A DNA stretch of 64,000 bases from Mesorhizobium sp. Lineage in GTDB: Bacteria; Pseudomonadota; Alphaproteobacteria; Rhizobiales; Rhizobiaceae. This document shows, piece after piece, positions 55,299-63,969 of this stretch. The position numbers and the translations under genes are program-made. The stretch is from positions 1 through 64,000 of the forward strand of contig NZ_JAFKIC010000112.1 in the NCBI RefSeq assembly GCF_017306585.1. The letters are read 5' to 3'. Position 1 is the first letter of the stretch; the number at the start of each line of letters is the position of its first letter. The notes below the pieces were generated by a model. It made no database searches and was not told the DNA's origin. It worked only from the letters and a program-made list of their open reading frames with translations.

Positions 55299-56949
55299 AC
55301 ACCACCCTCCCCTCGAACCAGGTGGTCAGCACCTTGGTGTCCGCGATCTCGTCGGCGGGTGTTTCCAGCACGTTGCGGTCGAGTTTGATGAAGTCGGCCG
55401 ACTTGCCGATCTCGATCGAGCCGACCGTGTCGGCGAGCCCTATGGCGCGGGCCGAGTTGATGGTGAAGATTTCGAGCGCGGTGGCGACGTCGATCGCCTG
55501 CTCCGGCCAGAGTGCTACGCCGGCGAACTCGCCGCTCGGGTTGCGCCGCGTCACCAGCCCTTCGATGCCATTCCACGGATCGGGATTGGGCATGACGGGC
55601 CAGTCGGAACCGCCGGCAAGCAGCGCGCCGGCGGCAAGCAAATCCTTGTTCGGCCAGAAGCGCAGTGCACGCGCCTCGCCCATCGTCTGCTTGTGGCCTT
55701 CGAGAAAGCTGGTCGGATACCACAGGAAAGGCGACAGATCGGCGGCGACGCCAAGCTCGGCGAAGCGGGCGACGTCATCGGGCGCGATGTAGCTGGCATG
55801 GGCGATGTGGTGGATCAGCTTCGTCGGCCCGTTGAAGGACCGCACGACATCGATGGCGTCGAGCGCCTGGCTGACGGCGGCGTCGCCCGCGCAGTGGATT
55901 TTCACCCCGAGCCCGAGCTTCTCGCATTTGCCCACCCAGCGGATCAGCTCCGGCACGGTGACGATGGTCGAGCCCCGAAAACAGCAGCCGAGGATCGCGT
56001 CGTCGACATAGGGCTCGTGGAAGGCGGCGGTGCGCGCGCCCGGCACGCCGTCGAGGAAGATCTTCACGAAATCCGGCCGCGCATGGGCGCCGCGATAGTT
56101 TTCGCGCAGCGCGATCAGCTCGTCGCCGGCAATGCCGGACATGAAGGACGGCTCGACCGCGGGCATAGCCGACACCGACCAGGCGGTGAGTTCGCCGCGA
56201 TCGTCGAGACCTTTCAGCGCCGCCAGGATCGGCTGCATGGCGGCGGCGTCGAGGAAGGCGGTAACGCCATAGGAATTGAGCGTGGCGATGGAACGCGCCA
56301 TCGCCGCCCGGTCCATCTCCTCGGTATAGTGGCCCGACCTGGCAATCGTGCTTTCGACGATGCCGGCGGCGGATTCGATCATCATGCCGGTCGGCGCACC
56401 GGTGGTGGGGTCGCGGCCGATCGAGCCCTTTTGCGGATCGGGCGTCGCGGCCGACACACCGGCAAGGCGCAAGGCTTCAGAATTGATCCACCTGTTGTGA
56501 TAGGTGTCGTCGCGCAGCATGACCGGCCGGCCCTGGCTTGCCTTGTCGAGCGCCGCCAGCGCGTCCAGCTTGTTGAGCCTGGGCAGGAGATCGCTGCCCC
56601 ACTGGCCGCCGATGATCCATGCCCCCTGCGGCGCCCCGGCCGCCGCCTCGGCGACCCGCGCGATCAGCGTCTCTAAGCTCGAGGTCGGCGAAAAGCGCAG
56701 CTCGAACAGCTCCGCCTGCCCGCCCATCATCAGATGCGCGTGCACGTCGACGATGCCCGGCATAAGCATGGCGCCGCCGAGATCGACGGTTTTCGTGGCC
56801 GAGCCTGTCAGGCTGGAGACCGCATCCGCCTCGCCCACCGCCACGATGCGCCCGCCTTTGACGGCCACCGACGAGGCCCATGGCCGCTTGCGATCCACCG
56901 TGTAGATCAGGCCGTTGGTCAGAACCAGGTCGGCACTTCTGTCGGGCAT
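55285..56949 (-). CDS. Amidohydrolase family protein (YtcJ-like)
   Basis: A 554-residue metal-dependent hydrolase: N-terminal beta-sandwich start (LVLTNGLIYTVDRKRPWASS), metal-binding HAH in PGIVDVHAHLMMGG (about 68-82), further ligands expected at KIHCAGD and LAGGSDWPVM, and a returning C-terminal strand ending TTWFEGRVVYERS. It fits the YtcJ/N-substituted formamide deformylase group; substrate unknown. First gene of the six-gene operon, 229 bp from the divergent IclR gene, with the CobW GTPase overlapping its 3' end. Confidence 0.88.
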   Translation of the reverse strand: MPDRSADLVLTNGLIYTVDRKRPWASSVAVKGGRIVAVGEADAVSSLTGSATKTVDLGGAMLMPGIVDVHAHLMMGGQAELFELRFSPTSSLETLIARVAEAAAGAPQGAWIIGGQWGSDLLPRLNKLDALAALDKASQGRPVMLRDDTYHNRWINSEALRLAGVSAATPDPQKGSIGRDPTTGAPTGMMIESAAGIVESTIARSGHYTEEMDRAAMARSIATLNSYGVTAFLDAAAMQPILAALKGLDDRGELTAWSVSAMPAVEPSFMSGIAGDELIALRENYRGAHARPDFVKIFLDGVPGARTAAFHEPYVDDAILGCCFRGSTIVTVPELIRWVGKCEKLGLGVKIHCAGDAAVSQALDAIDVVRSFNGPTKLIHHIAHASYIAPDDVARFAELGVAADLSPFLWYPTSFLEGHKQTMGEARALRFWPNKDLLAAGALLAGGSDWPVMPNPDPWNGIEGLVTRRNPSGEFAGVALWPEQAIDVATALEIFTINSARAIGLADTVGSIEIGKSADFIKLDRNVLETPADEIADTKVLTTWFEGRVVYERS

Positions 56950-57072
56950 TTTCTCGCTCTCCTCACCGCCGGTTGCGTGCCGAAGGGCAGCCCGGCCATT
57001 TCAGGCATTGCGTGCGGCGACCGCCCAGGCGCTGCCGCGAACCGTTATGCCCTTGTTTTTTACGTTCCCATC

Positions 57073-57093
57073 TCGGTTCATCATATGAACCGA
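57073..57093. promoter_or_regulatory. 21-bp palindrome, candidate IclR operator
   Basis: TCGGTTCAT (57073-57081) and ATGAACCGA (57085-57093) are exact reverse complements around CAT. The palindrome lies between the divergent amidohydrolase and IclR start codons, 124 bp and 86 bp away, next to an AT-rich stretch (TTTTGTATGTTATAG at 57095-57109). IclR-family dimers bind such palindromes; its place makes it the likely operator for both transcripts. Binding is inference. Confidence 0.65.
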
Positions 57094-57178
57094 TGTTTTG
57101 TATGTTATAGCCAGACTGCAAGCCTCACGGCCCACTGTCAAGTTAATTCACACGCTAAGTATTTTTTGGGAGTCCGCG

Positions 57179-57955
57179 ATGACCACGGTCGGCAAGGCGA
57201 TTTCGCTGCTGGAGCTTTTCACGCTGAAGGAGCCGGAAATCGGCCTCTCCGACATCGCCCGCAAGTCCGGCCTCGACAAGGCCACCGCCCCGCGCCTGCT
57301 GGTGGCGCTGTCCGAGCACCGGCTGATCGAGCAGGAGCCGCTGAGCCGCCGCTACCGGCTCGGCGCCGGCCTGTCGCGGCTTGCCCGCATGCGCGACGCG
57401 CATCTGCCCTTCGTGCGGCTGGCCGCGCCAATCGCGCGTGAGCTGGCGCAGGAGACCGGCGAGACCGTGCATCTGTCGGAGTTCAGCGCCGGCGCGCTGC
57501 TCACCGTTCATGTCGAGCTTTCAGCCCGGGCCAACCGCGTCAGCGTCGATGTCGGCCAGATCCTGCCGCTGCACGGCACGGCGTCTGGCATCGCCTTCCT
57601 CGCCTTCTCGCGCCCGGAAAGCGTGGAGGCGCATTTCGGCAAGCCGCTGACCGCCTTCACCGCCCACACCATGACCAGCCGCGAAACGGTGATGCAGGCC
57701 GTGCGGCTGGCGGCCTCGCGCGGCTATTCGCGCAGCGCACAGGGCTATGAGGAAGGCGTGCATTCGGTCGCCGCCGCCATTCTGGGCTCGGACGGTTTTC
57801 CCGTCGGCACACTGGCTGTCGCCTCGCCGCTGTCGCGCATCGACGACGAGACCGCCGCGCGCCAGGGACTGACCGCGCGCGAGGCCGGGCGCAGGATTTC
57901 AGCCGAACTGACCGGCGAACAATGGCACGCGTCGGTGCCGTTGCGGCCAAGATAA
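57179..57955 (+). CDS. IclR-family transcriptional regulator
   Basis: A 258-residue regulator: winged helix (about 1-65; GLSDIARKSGLDKATAPRLL) and an effector-binding domain from about 80 (VRLAAPIARELAQETGETVHLSEF, GTASGIAFLAFS). ATG 57179 follows GGGAG; a longer frame to 57098 is unsupported. It is divergent from the amidohydrolase/LIV operon and its upstream region holds a 21-bp palindrome, so it probably represses that operon and itself until substrate is present. Confidence 0.92.
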   Translation: MTTVGKAISLLELFTLKEPEIGLSDIARKSGLDKATAPRLLVALSEHRLIEQEPLSRRYRLGAGLSRLARMRDAHLPFVRLAAPIARELAQETGETVHLSEFSAGALLTVHVELSARANRVSVDVGQILPLHGTASGIAFLAFSRPESVEAHFGKPLTAFTAHTMTSRETVMQAVRLAASRGYSRSAQGYEEGVHSVAAAILGSDGFPVGTLAVASPLSRIDDETAARQGLTAREAGRRISAELTGEQWHASVPLRPR

Positions 57956-58079
57956 TTATCATGTTAACTTCTTGACCATTGCGTCGAGGTGCCACCGCGC
58001 GCCACAATGCCGGGACTGGACGGACACGAGCCACAATTCCCGCTTCAAGACGGGAAGGCCGTTTGGAGGAGGAAACGAG

Positions 58080-59033
58080 ATGCACGCTGCCGCCCACCAT
58101 GTCAGCATCGCCGACGGCGAGGCCTTCCTGTCGACCTCGCGCCTCTTGTTCGGCCCGATCACCCAGCGCTTTTCGCGCGGCGCGGTGCCGTCCATCCCGC
58201 AACTGGTCTCGGTCAATCTCGGCGCCTGCCGGCTCTCCGAGATCAAGGCCAATTCGCATCTGGTGGTCAACGACCGGCTGTTCTGGCGCAGCTTCGACCC
58301 CGACGCGATCAAGATCCTGATGCAGCTTTCCGGCCGCAGCCGCTTCGAGCAGCAGCAGATCGCCGTCGACCTCGGCCCGCAATCGTCCGTTATCTACGAC
58401 CCGGTGCGCAGCTATTCCCTGCAGAACCTGAGCGATGTCGACCAGTTGATCCTGCAGGTGCCGCGCTCCACATTCGGCGACGACACGCTCGCCCGCCTGT
58501 CGGCGCCCTTGCCGCTTCCCGGCCATGACGACAGCCTGACCCACATCGTGTCGGGCCTGATGCAGATGGCGATCGGCGAGGCGCACCGGCTGGACGAGGC
58601 GAGCAGCCGGCGCGTCGGCGAAAGCCTGATCCAGCTGGTCAACGGCCTGATCCAAGCCAAGCCGATGGCGCCCGAATTCCGCCGCTCGCCGTTGGAGGCG
58701 CTGCGCGAGCGCATCGTCGCCTATATCGACGCCAACCTTGCCCGCAGCAGCCTGTCGGCCGAGGACATAGCCCGCCACATGGGCTGCTCGCGGCGCTACC
58801 TCCACCGCGCCTTCGAGGGTGAAGGCGCCACGCTGGAACGCTTCGTCTGGGACCGCCGCCTGGAGCGCAGCAAGGAGGAACTGCTATCCCCCGCCCGCGC
58901 CTCGGCCTCCATCTCCGAAATCGCCTTCGCCTGCGGCTTCAACTCCAGCGCCCATTTTTCCCGCGCCTTCAAGAGCAAGTACGATGTCGGGCCGAGGGAA
59001 CTGCGCGAGCGGTTGCGGGCTGTGGTGCATTAG
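58080..59033 (+). CDS. AraC-family transcriptional regulator
   Basis: A 317-residue regulator with an AraC_binding_2-like N-terminal domain (about 20-190, FDPDAIKILMQLSGRSRFEQ) and a C-terminal double helix-turn-helix (about 215-312, SAEDIARHMGCSRRYLHRAF and ISEIAFACGFNSSAHFSRAF). Start ATG 58080 (MHAAAHHVSIADGEAF), preceded by GGAGGA. It is 124 bp from the IclR gene and 35 bp from the convergent DOPA-dioxygenase-like gene; regulon not evident. Confidence 0.9.
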   Translation: MHAAAHHVSIADGEAFLSTSRLLFGPITQRFSRGAVPSIPQLVSVNLGACRLSEIKANSHLVVNDRLFWRSFDPDAIKILMQLSGRSRFEQQQIAVDLGPQSSVIYDPVRSYSLQNLSDVDQLILQVPRSTFGDDTLARLSAPLPLPGHDDSLTHIVSGLMQMAIGEAHRLDEASSRRVGESLIQLVNGLIQAKPMAPEFRRSPLEALRERIVAYIDANLARSSLSAEDIARHMGCSRRYLHRAFEGEGATLERFVWDRRLERSKEELLSPARASASISEIAFACGFNSSAHFSRAFKSKYDVGPRELRERLRAVVH

Positions 59034-59068
59034 GCCCAAGCAAGAGCAGGGCCCCGCGCCGGATACCG

Positions 59069-59476
59069 TTACACCGGCAGCGTCGGCTCGGTGTTAACCT
59101 CCAGCGCTTCTTCGGCCTCATCATCGTCCGGGAGCGTGTCGCCGTGCACATCGAGCGGCCGGCCGATCCAGACAGGGTCGACCAGATGGTCGCGCCTGGG
59201 ATTGCTGGTGTTGGGATGGATGAGGATGCTGAGCCCTTTATGATTCAGCATCAGCCACGGGACGAACGAGCCGAAAATCTCTTTGGCGAAGGAGACCTGG
59301 TACATCGCCTGGTCATGCGGGCCGACCTTGCGGTCGTGCCAGTTGCCGAGCCGCACGCGAAAACGCTCGCCGATGCGAAGCCGCAGCCACTCGGCATGCT
59401 GCCGCTCGGCCTGCCCGTCGAAATAGATATGGGCATGATAGCTGGCGATCTCGCCAAGCGGCCTGACGTCGTTCAT
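59069..59476 (-). CDS. DOPA 4,5-dioxygenase-like protein
   Basis: A 135-residue cytosolic protein of the DOPA 4,5-dioxygenase family: [32 protein letters not shown] and [17 protein letters not shown] carry the conserved histidines. In fungi and plants the family opens catechol rings; bacterial members are common and poorly studied. ATG 59476 has AAGGAA upstream. The acidic tail ([10 protein letters not shown]) is variable. Confidence 0.8.
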   Translation of the reverse strand: MNDVRPLGEIASYHAHIYFDGQAERQHAEWLRLRIGERFRVRLGNWHDRKVGPHDQAMYQVSFAKEIFGSFVPWLMLNHKGLSILIHPNTSNPRRDHLVDPVWIGRPLDVHGDTLPDDDEAEEALEVNTEPTLPV

Positions 59477-59562
59477 TGCGATGTTCCTTCCAAGGGTCCG
59501 TTCGACAGTTCTAGCCGAGATGCCCGCGCTTTGTCTTCAACCGGCGCGGCACCCTTGCGGGC

Positions 59563-59766
59563 GGGGGACAATCGCGTAGCTTAGCGCTGCCCCCGCTCCG
59601 TCTCGGCTTCGCCGAGCCACCTCTCCCCCATTTCATGGGGGCGAGGAAACGCCAATCATCGAGATCGCCACCTTGCCAAGCTTGGGTTCCTCGCCCCCGC
59701 AAAGCGGGGGAGAGGTGGCCGCGCAGCGGACGGAGCGGGGGCAGCGCTAACTCTGCGCGATTGCCC
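59563..59766. repeat. Long intergenic inverted repeat
   Basis: Left arm 59563-59648 and right arm 59687-59766 are imperfect reverse complements (for example GCCACCTCTCCCCC with GGGGGAGAGGTGGC, TTAGCGCTGCCCCCGCTCCG with CGGAGCGGGGGCAGCGCTAA). They enclose 38 bp. It belongs to a family of rhizobial intergenic repeats and could form a very long hairpin. The remaining gap (59477-60081) shows no gene; the frames in it are repeat-derived. Confidence 0.75.
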
Positions 59767-60081
59767 AACCCTGACAACGCAGCCAGCCAATTCCGCTGCC
59801 GCTCTCGGCAATGTGTATGGCCGACATCTCGGTCTTCCCCTATCAACGACGCAGCTTTTCCAAGGCCCCGGACAGCCCCGTCCGGGGAAGAAACGTATCC
59901 GACGCGTTAACTGGGAGGGGTTGGGGGGTAGACAGGCATTGCGGCCGCCATTGATCCGCGAGCAGCGGAGGCGATGGTCATTGGTGCCTGGGGACGCGAG
60001 CGCGAGGCGCGCAAGGCGAGCGGCGGCGTCCATCATCCACAATCCGGCAATCAACACCGACCACTGAGCGGGGCTGGTCAC

Positions 60082-60573
60082 ATGTCGTTTGTTGTATTCG
60101 TTCTCATCTTCGCATTCATCGCCTGGCAGAGGCTGGGCCGGAGCCGGCGCGCGCGAAAATTCGTCCAGCCGGAGGCAGCCCGCCCGCAACCGCCCACTCC
60201 GCAACCATCAGCCACGCAACGCTCGGCCACTCAACCCTGGGCATTGTCAGGCGATGCCGGGGCCGAGGACATCGCCGCCGATGTCGCCGGGCTGGTCTCG
60301 ACCTTCCTCGGCCAGAACAGCCGCGACCTGATCGAGCAGGCCGTCAGCCTCGCCGTCAACGAATCCAGAGAATCCAGGGCCGGCCGCAGGCTAGCCGTGG
60401 CGATGGAGCCGATCGAGAAGGCGATTATGGCGAAGAAGACGGCCGTGCCGCCGCGCGAAAAGCGGCGGGCGAAATATCTGCTCGACGGCGACGGCGGCTA
60501 CCGGCAGCGCACCGATCGCACCGCCCGGCTGCAGCAACAATTCGGCGGCAAGGGTCTCTGCTCGCCGCGCTAA
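60082..60573 (+). CDS. Membrane-anchored protein of unknown function
   Basis: A 163-residue protein with a short N-terminal membrane anchor (MSFVVFVLIFAFIAWQ), then a Pro/Gln/Ser-rich linker (about 30-55) and a helical region (DIAADVAGLVSTFLGQNSRD) with a basic C-terminal tail (PPREKRRAKYLLDGDG). No family recognised. It lies 58 bp upstream of the SPFH-like gene and probably belongs to the same transcript. ATG 60082 is chosen because it starts the hydrophobic segment. Confidence 0.6.
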   Translation: MSFVVFVLIFAFIAWQRLGRSRRARKFVQPEAARPQPPTPQPSATQRSATQPWALSGDAGAEDIAADVAGLVSTFLGQNSRDLIEQAVSLAVNESRESRAGRRLAVAMEPIEKAIMAKKTAVPPREKRRAKYLLDGDGGYRQRTDRTARLQQQFGGKGLCSPR

Positions 60574-60631
60574 CGCATTTCCACATCAACAGGCACCGGG
60601 CGCGCGCCCATAGCAACCGAGGAGTGAAAAC

Positions 60632-61465
60632 ATGGCAATCACCAGACAGGTCATCACGTCGCTGCAGCGCGACGGCACGGACGCGCTCGGCACCAGGACC
60701 GTGGCGATGAAGATCGTCGACGAGAGCATCGTCTCGGGCTCGCTGCTGACGGTGGAAAGCAACCATTTCTGCATCCTGAAGTCGCGCGGCGCCGTGCTCA
60801 ACGTCTACGAGACCGGCCAGTACGCGCTGCAGACGCCGGACAAGCCGCTGGTCGGCTCGGTCGTGCAGGGCTTCTTCGGCGGCTCCTCGCCCTGGGTCTA
60901 CGAGGTCATCTACATCAACCGCTCGAAGCTGCTCGTACGCAACGAGGGCGTCGCCACATCGGCCGAAATGGCGGAGATGTCCTATGTCGTCGACTACTAC
61001 ATCCACATCGACAGCAAGGAAGAGGCGCTCGATCTCATCACCCACATGCCGTTCGCGGGCGCGGTGATCGACACCAAGGAGATCGCCGACTATGCCGGGC
61101 CGGCGATCGAGCAGGCGATCAACCAGATCATCCAGGTCACCAAGATGGAAAACGTCAACGAACGCATCAGCGACGTGCGCGAGGCGGTGAAGGCTCACCT
61201 CACCGATTTCCTCAAGGTTTACGGCATCATGCTGAACGACCTGAAAGTGCTGATCATGCCGCGCGACGAGCGCATGCGCGAACTGATCTCGCTTCAGGCG
61301 ATCGGCCTTACCCCGATCGAGGCGGTGCGCTATTACCTGGCGCTGCGCATGGCCGACAAGGGCCTGGTCTCCGCTCCCAACGCGGCGGCCGGCGTTCCCT
61401 TCTTCATCGGCGGCCAGCCGACCGGCTTCTATCCCTTGGGCGATGAAGTGGGCGCCACCAGATGA
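60632..61465 (+). CDS. SPFH/band-7-like protein
   Basis: A 277-residue protein with SPFH-like features: an initial beta-rich half (ILKSRGAVLNVYETGQYALQ, then SSPWVYEVIYINRSKLLVRN) and a helical half (VNERISDVREAVKAHLTDFL). No N-terminal membrane helix, unlike flotillins. Ribosome site GAGGAG upstream of ATG 60632. The ATGA overlap with the next gene (61462) shows the two are translated together and likely act as a complex. Similar proteins act in membrane organisation or stress; no further function claimed. Confidence 0.7.
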   Translation: MAITRQVITSLQRDGTDALGTRTVAMKIVDESIVSGSLLTVESNHFCILKSRGAVLNVYETGQYALQTPDKPLVGSVVQGFFGGSSPWVYEVIYINRSKLLVRNEGVATSAEMAEMSYVVDYYIHIDSKEEALDLITHMPFAGAVIDTKEIADYAGPAIEQAINQIIQVTKMENVNERISDVREAVKAHLTDFLKVYGIMLNDLKVLIMPRDERMRELISLQAIGLTPIEAVRYYLALRMADKGLVSAPNAAAGVPFFIGGQPTGFYPLGDEVGATR

Positions 61466-61998
61466 GCCGCTTCTACGAGGCCGGGCCGCTCGCCAGGGTC
61501 GGGATCAACCTGTTCTACGGCTATGGCTATAATTTCTACCGCCAGGAGAACCAGCTGCGGGCCGACGACCAGCGCGTGCGCCAGATGGCGTGCTCGCTGC
61601 TCGGCCGGGCGCGGACCGGCCTCGACGAGGCCGAGGCGAGCTACCGCCGCGAGAACATCGCCCCGCCCACCCGCGCCAACCCTTTCCCGGACGCCGCGAT
61701 CGTCGCCAACGCCCAGGCGCTCGAACGCCTGGGCCGCGAGGTCGGCGCGCTGGAAGGCCAGATCCGCCACCAGCCGGTGCCGGAAAACGACCGCATGGCC
61801 CAGCGGTATCGGCAGGAAGCCGCCACCCTCGCCGCTTTGGCGGAGAAGGACGCGGTGCTGGTCGGCCAGGCGGAGCTTCTGCGCTCGATGCTGGAAGGCG
61901 TGGCGGCGGATACAATCCTTGCGGGCAAACGCGAGATCGAAGAGGGAGTTGTGGCGATCACGGCGACGTTGCGGGAGCGGCAGACGTTCTTGCTGTGA
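61462..61998 (+). CDS. Hypothetical alpha-helical protein, partner of SPFH-like gene
   Basis: A 178-residue protein, mostly helical after residue 30 and likely a coiled coil (QALERLGREVGALEGQIRHQ; LLRSMLEGVAADTILAGKRE). The N-terminus has aromatic-rich NLFYGYGYNFYRQEN. Overlaps the SPFH-like gene by four bases. A copy of its last 110 bases recurs at 63843-63969, beyond greA/ocd. No named family; an interaction with the SPFH-like protein is inferred from coupling. Confidence 0.65.
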   Translation: MSRFYEAGPLARVGINLFYGYGYNFYRQENQLRADDQRVRQMACSLLGRARTGLDEAEASYRRENIAPPTRANPFPDAAIVANAQALERLGREVGALEGQIRHQPVPENDRMAQRYRQEAATLAALAEKDAVLVGQAELLRSMLEGVAADTILAGKREIEEGVVAITATLRERQTFLL

Positions 61999-62058
61999 GG
62001 GACCGGCGAACGGACCGCGGAAATTGCAGCTGCCGGATGATCAGCGCGCAATGCCCGT

Positions 62059-62541
62059 CTAGGAAATGGATAGAATCTCAAGCTCGCGCGGGCCCAGCTG
62101 GACAATGTCGCCAACGCTTTTGCCGATGAGCACGATGGCAACCGGTGAGCCATGCGAGATGGAAGCCTGGGACGGATTGGCCTCATCCTCGCCGACGATG
62201 CGGAAGGTCTGGGTGCGGCCATCATCCCGCGCGAAGGTGACGGTGTGTCCGAAGGCGATCGCCTCATTGGACGCCGGCGCCGGCATGAGCTGCGCCGTAC
62301 GGACGCGCTCGGCATAATAGGTGACATCCCGAACCGGAACCGCCGACTGCCGTCGCCTCTCATTGACATCTTCCAGCACGCTGGCAGCGTCCAGAGCCTG
62401 CCGGGCGCGCGCCAGTTCATCCCTCAGCATCTCGAGACCCGTCTCGGTGACGAGGTTGATGCGATCGGAGATGGGGCGAGCCGGCAGGATGGTTTCCGAT
62501 GCCGCCTCCGCACTTTCCTCCTTGGCAAAGGCTACGCTCAA
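62059..62541 (-). CDS. GreA/GreB-family transcription factor
   Basis: A 160-residue protein. The N-terminal coiled coil (about 25-75, VTETGLEMLRDELARARQAL, then VNERRRQSAVPVRD) is followed by the FKBP-like C-terminal domain (about 85-155, FGHTVTFARDDGRTQTFRIV and SPVAIVLIGKSVGDIVQL). The start is TTG at 62541: GGGAG stands ten bases upstream and MSVAFAKEESAEA fits rhizobial relatives. GreA proteins rescue backtracked RNA polymerase. It is the cargo, with the ornithine-cyclodeaminase gene, between the copies of the 61.5-kb gene 3' end. Confidence 0.82.
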   Translation of the reverse strand: MSVAFAKEESAEAASETILPARPISDRINLVTETGLEMLRDELARARQALDAASVLEDVNERRRQSAVPVRDVTYYAERVRTAQLMPAPASNEAIAFGHTVTFARDDGRTQTFRIVGEDEANPSQASISHGSPVAIVLIGKSVGDIVQLGPRELEILSIS

Positions 62542-62777
62542 TGGATGGAAACTCCCTGTCGAATGGTGTTGGTCAGGGGATAACCCATGGGCGACGATAA
62601 AGCTTCAACAAATTCGGCGGCTGGCTTCGGCGCCACAGGGGCCCACGGCGCCCGCTCCCTTGCCTTCCCCCAGGGAAACAGACGGTCCTCTTTCGGCAAT
62701 GGCTGCGCCATCTCAGAAGAACTGATAACAAAGTCTGCCGCGATGTCCGGGGCGCGATCGACCTGACCTGAGATCAA
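62538..62777 (-). CDS. Possible 79-residue ORF overlapping greA start
   Basis: A minus-strand frame whose TGA stop overlaps the greA-like TTG start (TTGA). Composition is protein-like in MAQPLPKEDRLFPWGKARER and after, but no family is recognised and there is no good ribosome site for its first ATG. The 4-base coupling with greA is its main support; it may be noise. The rest of the 293-bp gap to the ocd gene shows nothing else. Confidence 0.25.
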   Translation of the reverse strand: MISGQVDRAPDIAADFVISSSEMAQPLPKEDRLFPWGKARERAPWAPVAPKPAAEFVEALSSPMGYPLTNTIRQGVSIH

Positions 62778-62834
62778 GGTGCGGTTCGGCTCTCATGCGC
62801 GGCGGCCGTTTGACGATCCACTGGAAATGACTTG

Positions 62835-63827
62835 ATGCACGATCGACCCCCTGTTGCTGAAAGATCGGTTTCTGAAACATTGGCCACCGAAACCCTGCCC
62901 TATCTGACATCGACGCTTCTCGACCGGCTGGAGATCTCCACGAAGGACATGGTCGACGAGATCGAGCGCCAGATATCGGGCCAGCGCCGGGGCGAAGTCT
63001 GGTGCGCGCCCAAGGCCGTGGTGCTGCCGGGCGACGACCGCTACATCATGGCGACGCTCGGCGTGTCTTCAGAGCCGCCGGTGCTCGCCACCAAGTCGCT
63101 GGTCGTCAACCCCGGCAATGCCCAGCGCGGCCTGCCGACGCTGAATTCGCTGATCACCCTGCTCGACGCCGAGACCGGCCTGCCGCTCGCCCTGGTCGAC
63201 GGCAACTGGGTGACGGAGAAGCGCACGGCGGCCTTGAGCGCCGTCGCCGCCCGGCGCATGGCGCGGCCCGACGCCTCCTCCCTCGCCTTCATCGGCTGCG
63301 GGGTGCAAGCGCGTGGACATTTAGAGGCCTTCGCCGACCTCTTCCCCTTGCGCGAAATCCGCGCCTACGGCCGGGGCGCCGCCAACCGCGACGCCCTATG
63401 CGACATGGCGCGAGCGCGCGGCCTCGAAGCGATCCCCTGCGAGGAGCCGAGGCAAGCGCTCGAAGGCGCCGACATGGTGGTGACATCGGTGACCCTGGTG
63501 CCCAGACCCACCCCCTTCCTCGACGCCACCTGGCTGAAACCAGGCAGCTTCGCCGTGATGACCGACCAGGCCCTGCCCTGGCTGCCCGAAACCATGACCC
63601 GCTTCGACCGCATCATCGTGGATGATCTGGAGCAGGAGAAAAACATGGCCAAGCCGATGATCGACCCCGCCATGGCCGCCGGCGATTTGACGGGGCTGGT
63701 ATGCGGGGATTTTGCGGGAAGGCAAAGCGCGCAGGAGACGACGGCGTTCGTGTTCCGGGGGCTGGCTGTGGGGGACTTGGCGGTGGCGGGGTTGGTGTAT
63801 GGGAGGACGAAGGGGGTTGGGGTGTAG
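62835..63827 (+). CDS. Ornithine cyclodeaminase / mu-crystallin family protein
   Basis: A 330-residue NAD(P)-dependent enzyme family member. N-terminal substrate-binding parts include KAVVLPGDDRYIMATLGVSS and VDGNWVTEKRTAALSAVAAR (the catalytic Lys/Arg region), followed by the Rossmann loop LAFIGCGVQARGHLEAF (about 155-171) and a C-terminal VCGDFAGRQSAQETTAFVFRG. Members include cyclodeaminases, ketimine reductases and alanine dehydrogenases; which activity applies is unknown. ATG 62835 is preferred over TTG 62832. Confidence 0.85.
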   Translation: MHDRPPVAERSVSETLATETLPYLTSTLLDRLEISTKDMVDEIERQISGQRRGEVWCAPKAVVLPGDDRYIMATLGVSSEPPVLATKSLVVNPGNAQRGLPTLNSLITLLDAETGLPLALVDGNWVTEKRTAALSAVAARRMARPDASSLAFIGCGVQARGHLEAFADLFPLREIRAYGRGAANRDALCDMARARGLEAIPCEEPRQALEGADMVVTSVTLVPRPTPFLDATWLKPGSFAVMTDQALPWLPETMTRFDRIIVDDLEQEKNMAKPMIDPAMAAGDLTGLVCGDFAGRQSAQETTAFVFRGLAVGDLAVAGLVYGRTKGVGV

Positions 63828-63842
63828 GCAAGGTCGGGAAGG

Positions 63843-63969
63843 GGGAACTGCTGCGCTCGATGCAGGAAGACGCCGTGATGCGATCCTGGCCGGCAAGCGC
63901 GAGATCGAGGCGGGGATTGGCGCGATCACGGCGGCGACGTTGCGGGAGAGGCAGACGTTTTTTGTGTGA
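63843..63969 (+). pseudogene. Duplicated 3' fragment of the 61.5-kb gene
   Basis: Translation gives DAILAGKREIEAGIGAIT then AATLRERQTFFV and a stop, matching the end of the gene at 61462-61998 (DTILAGKREIEEGVVAITAT, LRERQTFLL). The DNA copies align over about 115-125 bases, with a few substitutions and small indels that disturb the upstream frame. Both copies are in the same orientation and flank the greA/ocd segment (about 1.85 kb). A non-functional remnant; the last 31 bases of the window follow it. Confidence 0.8.
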
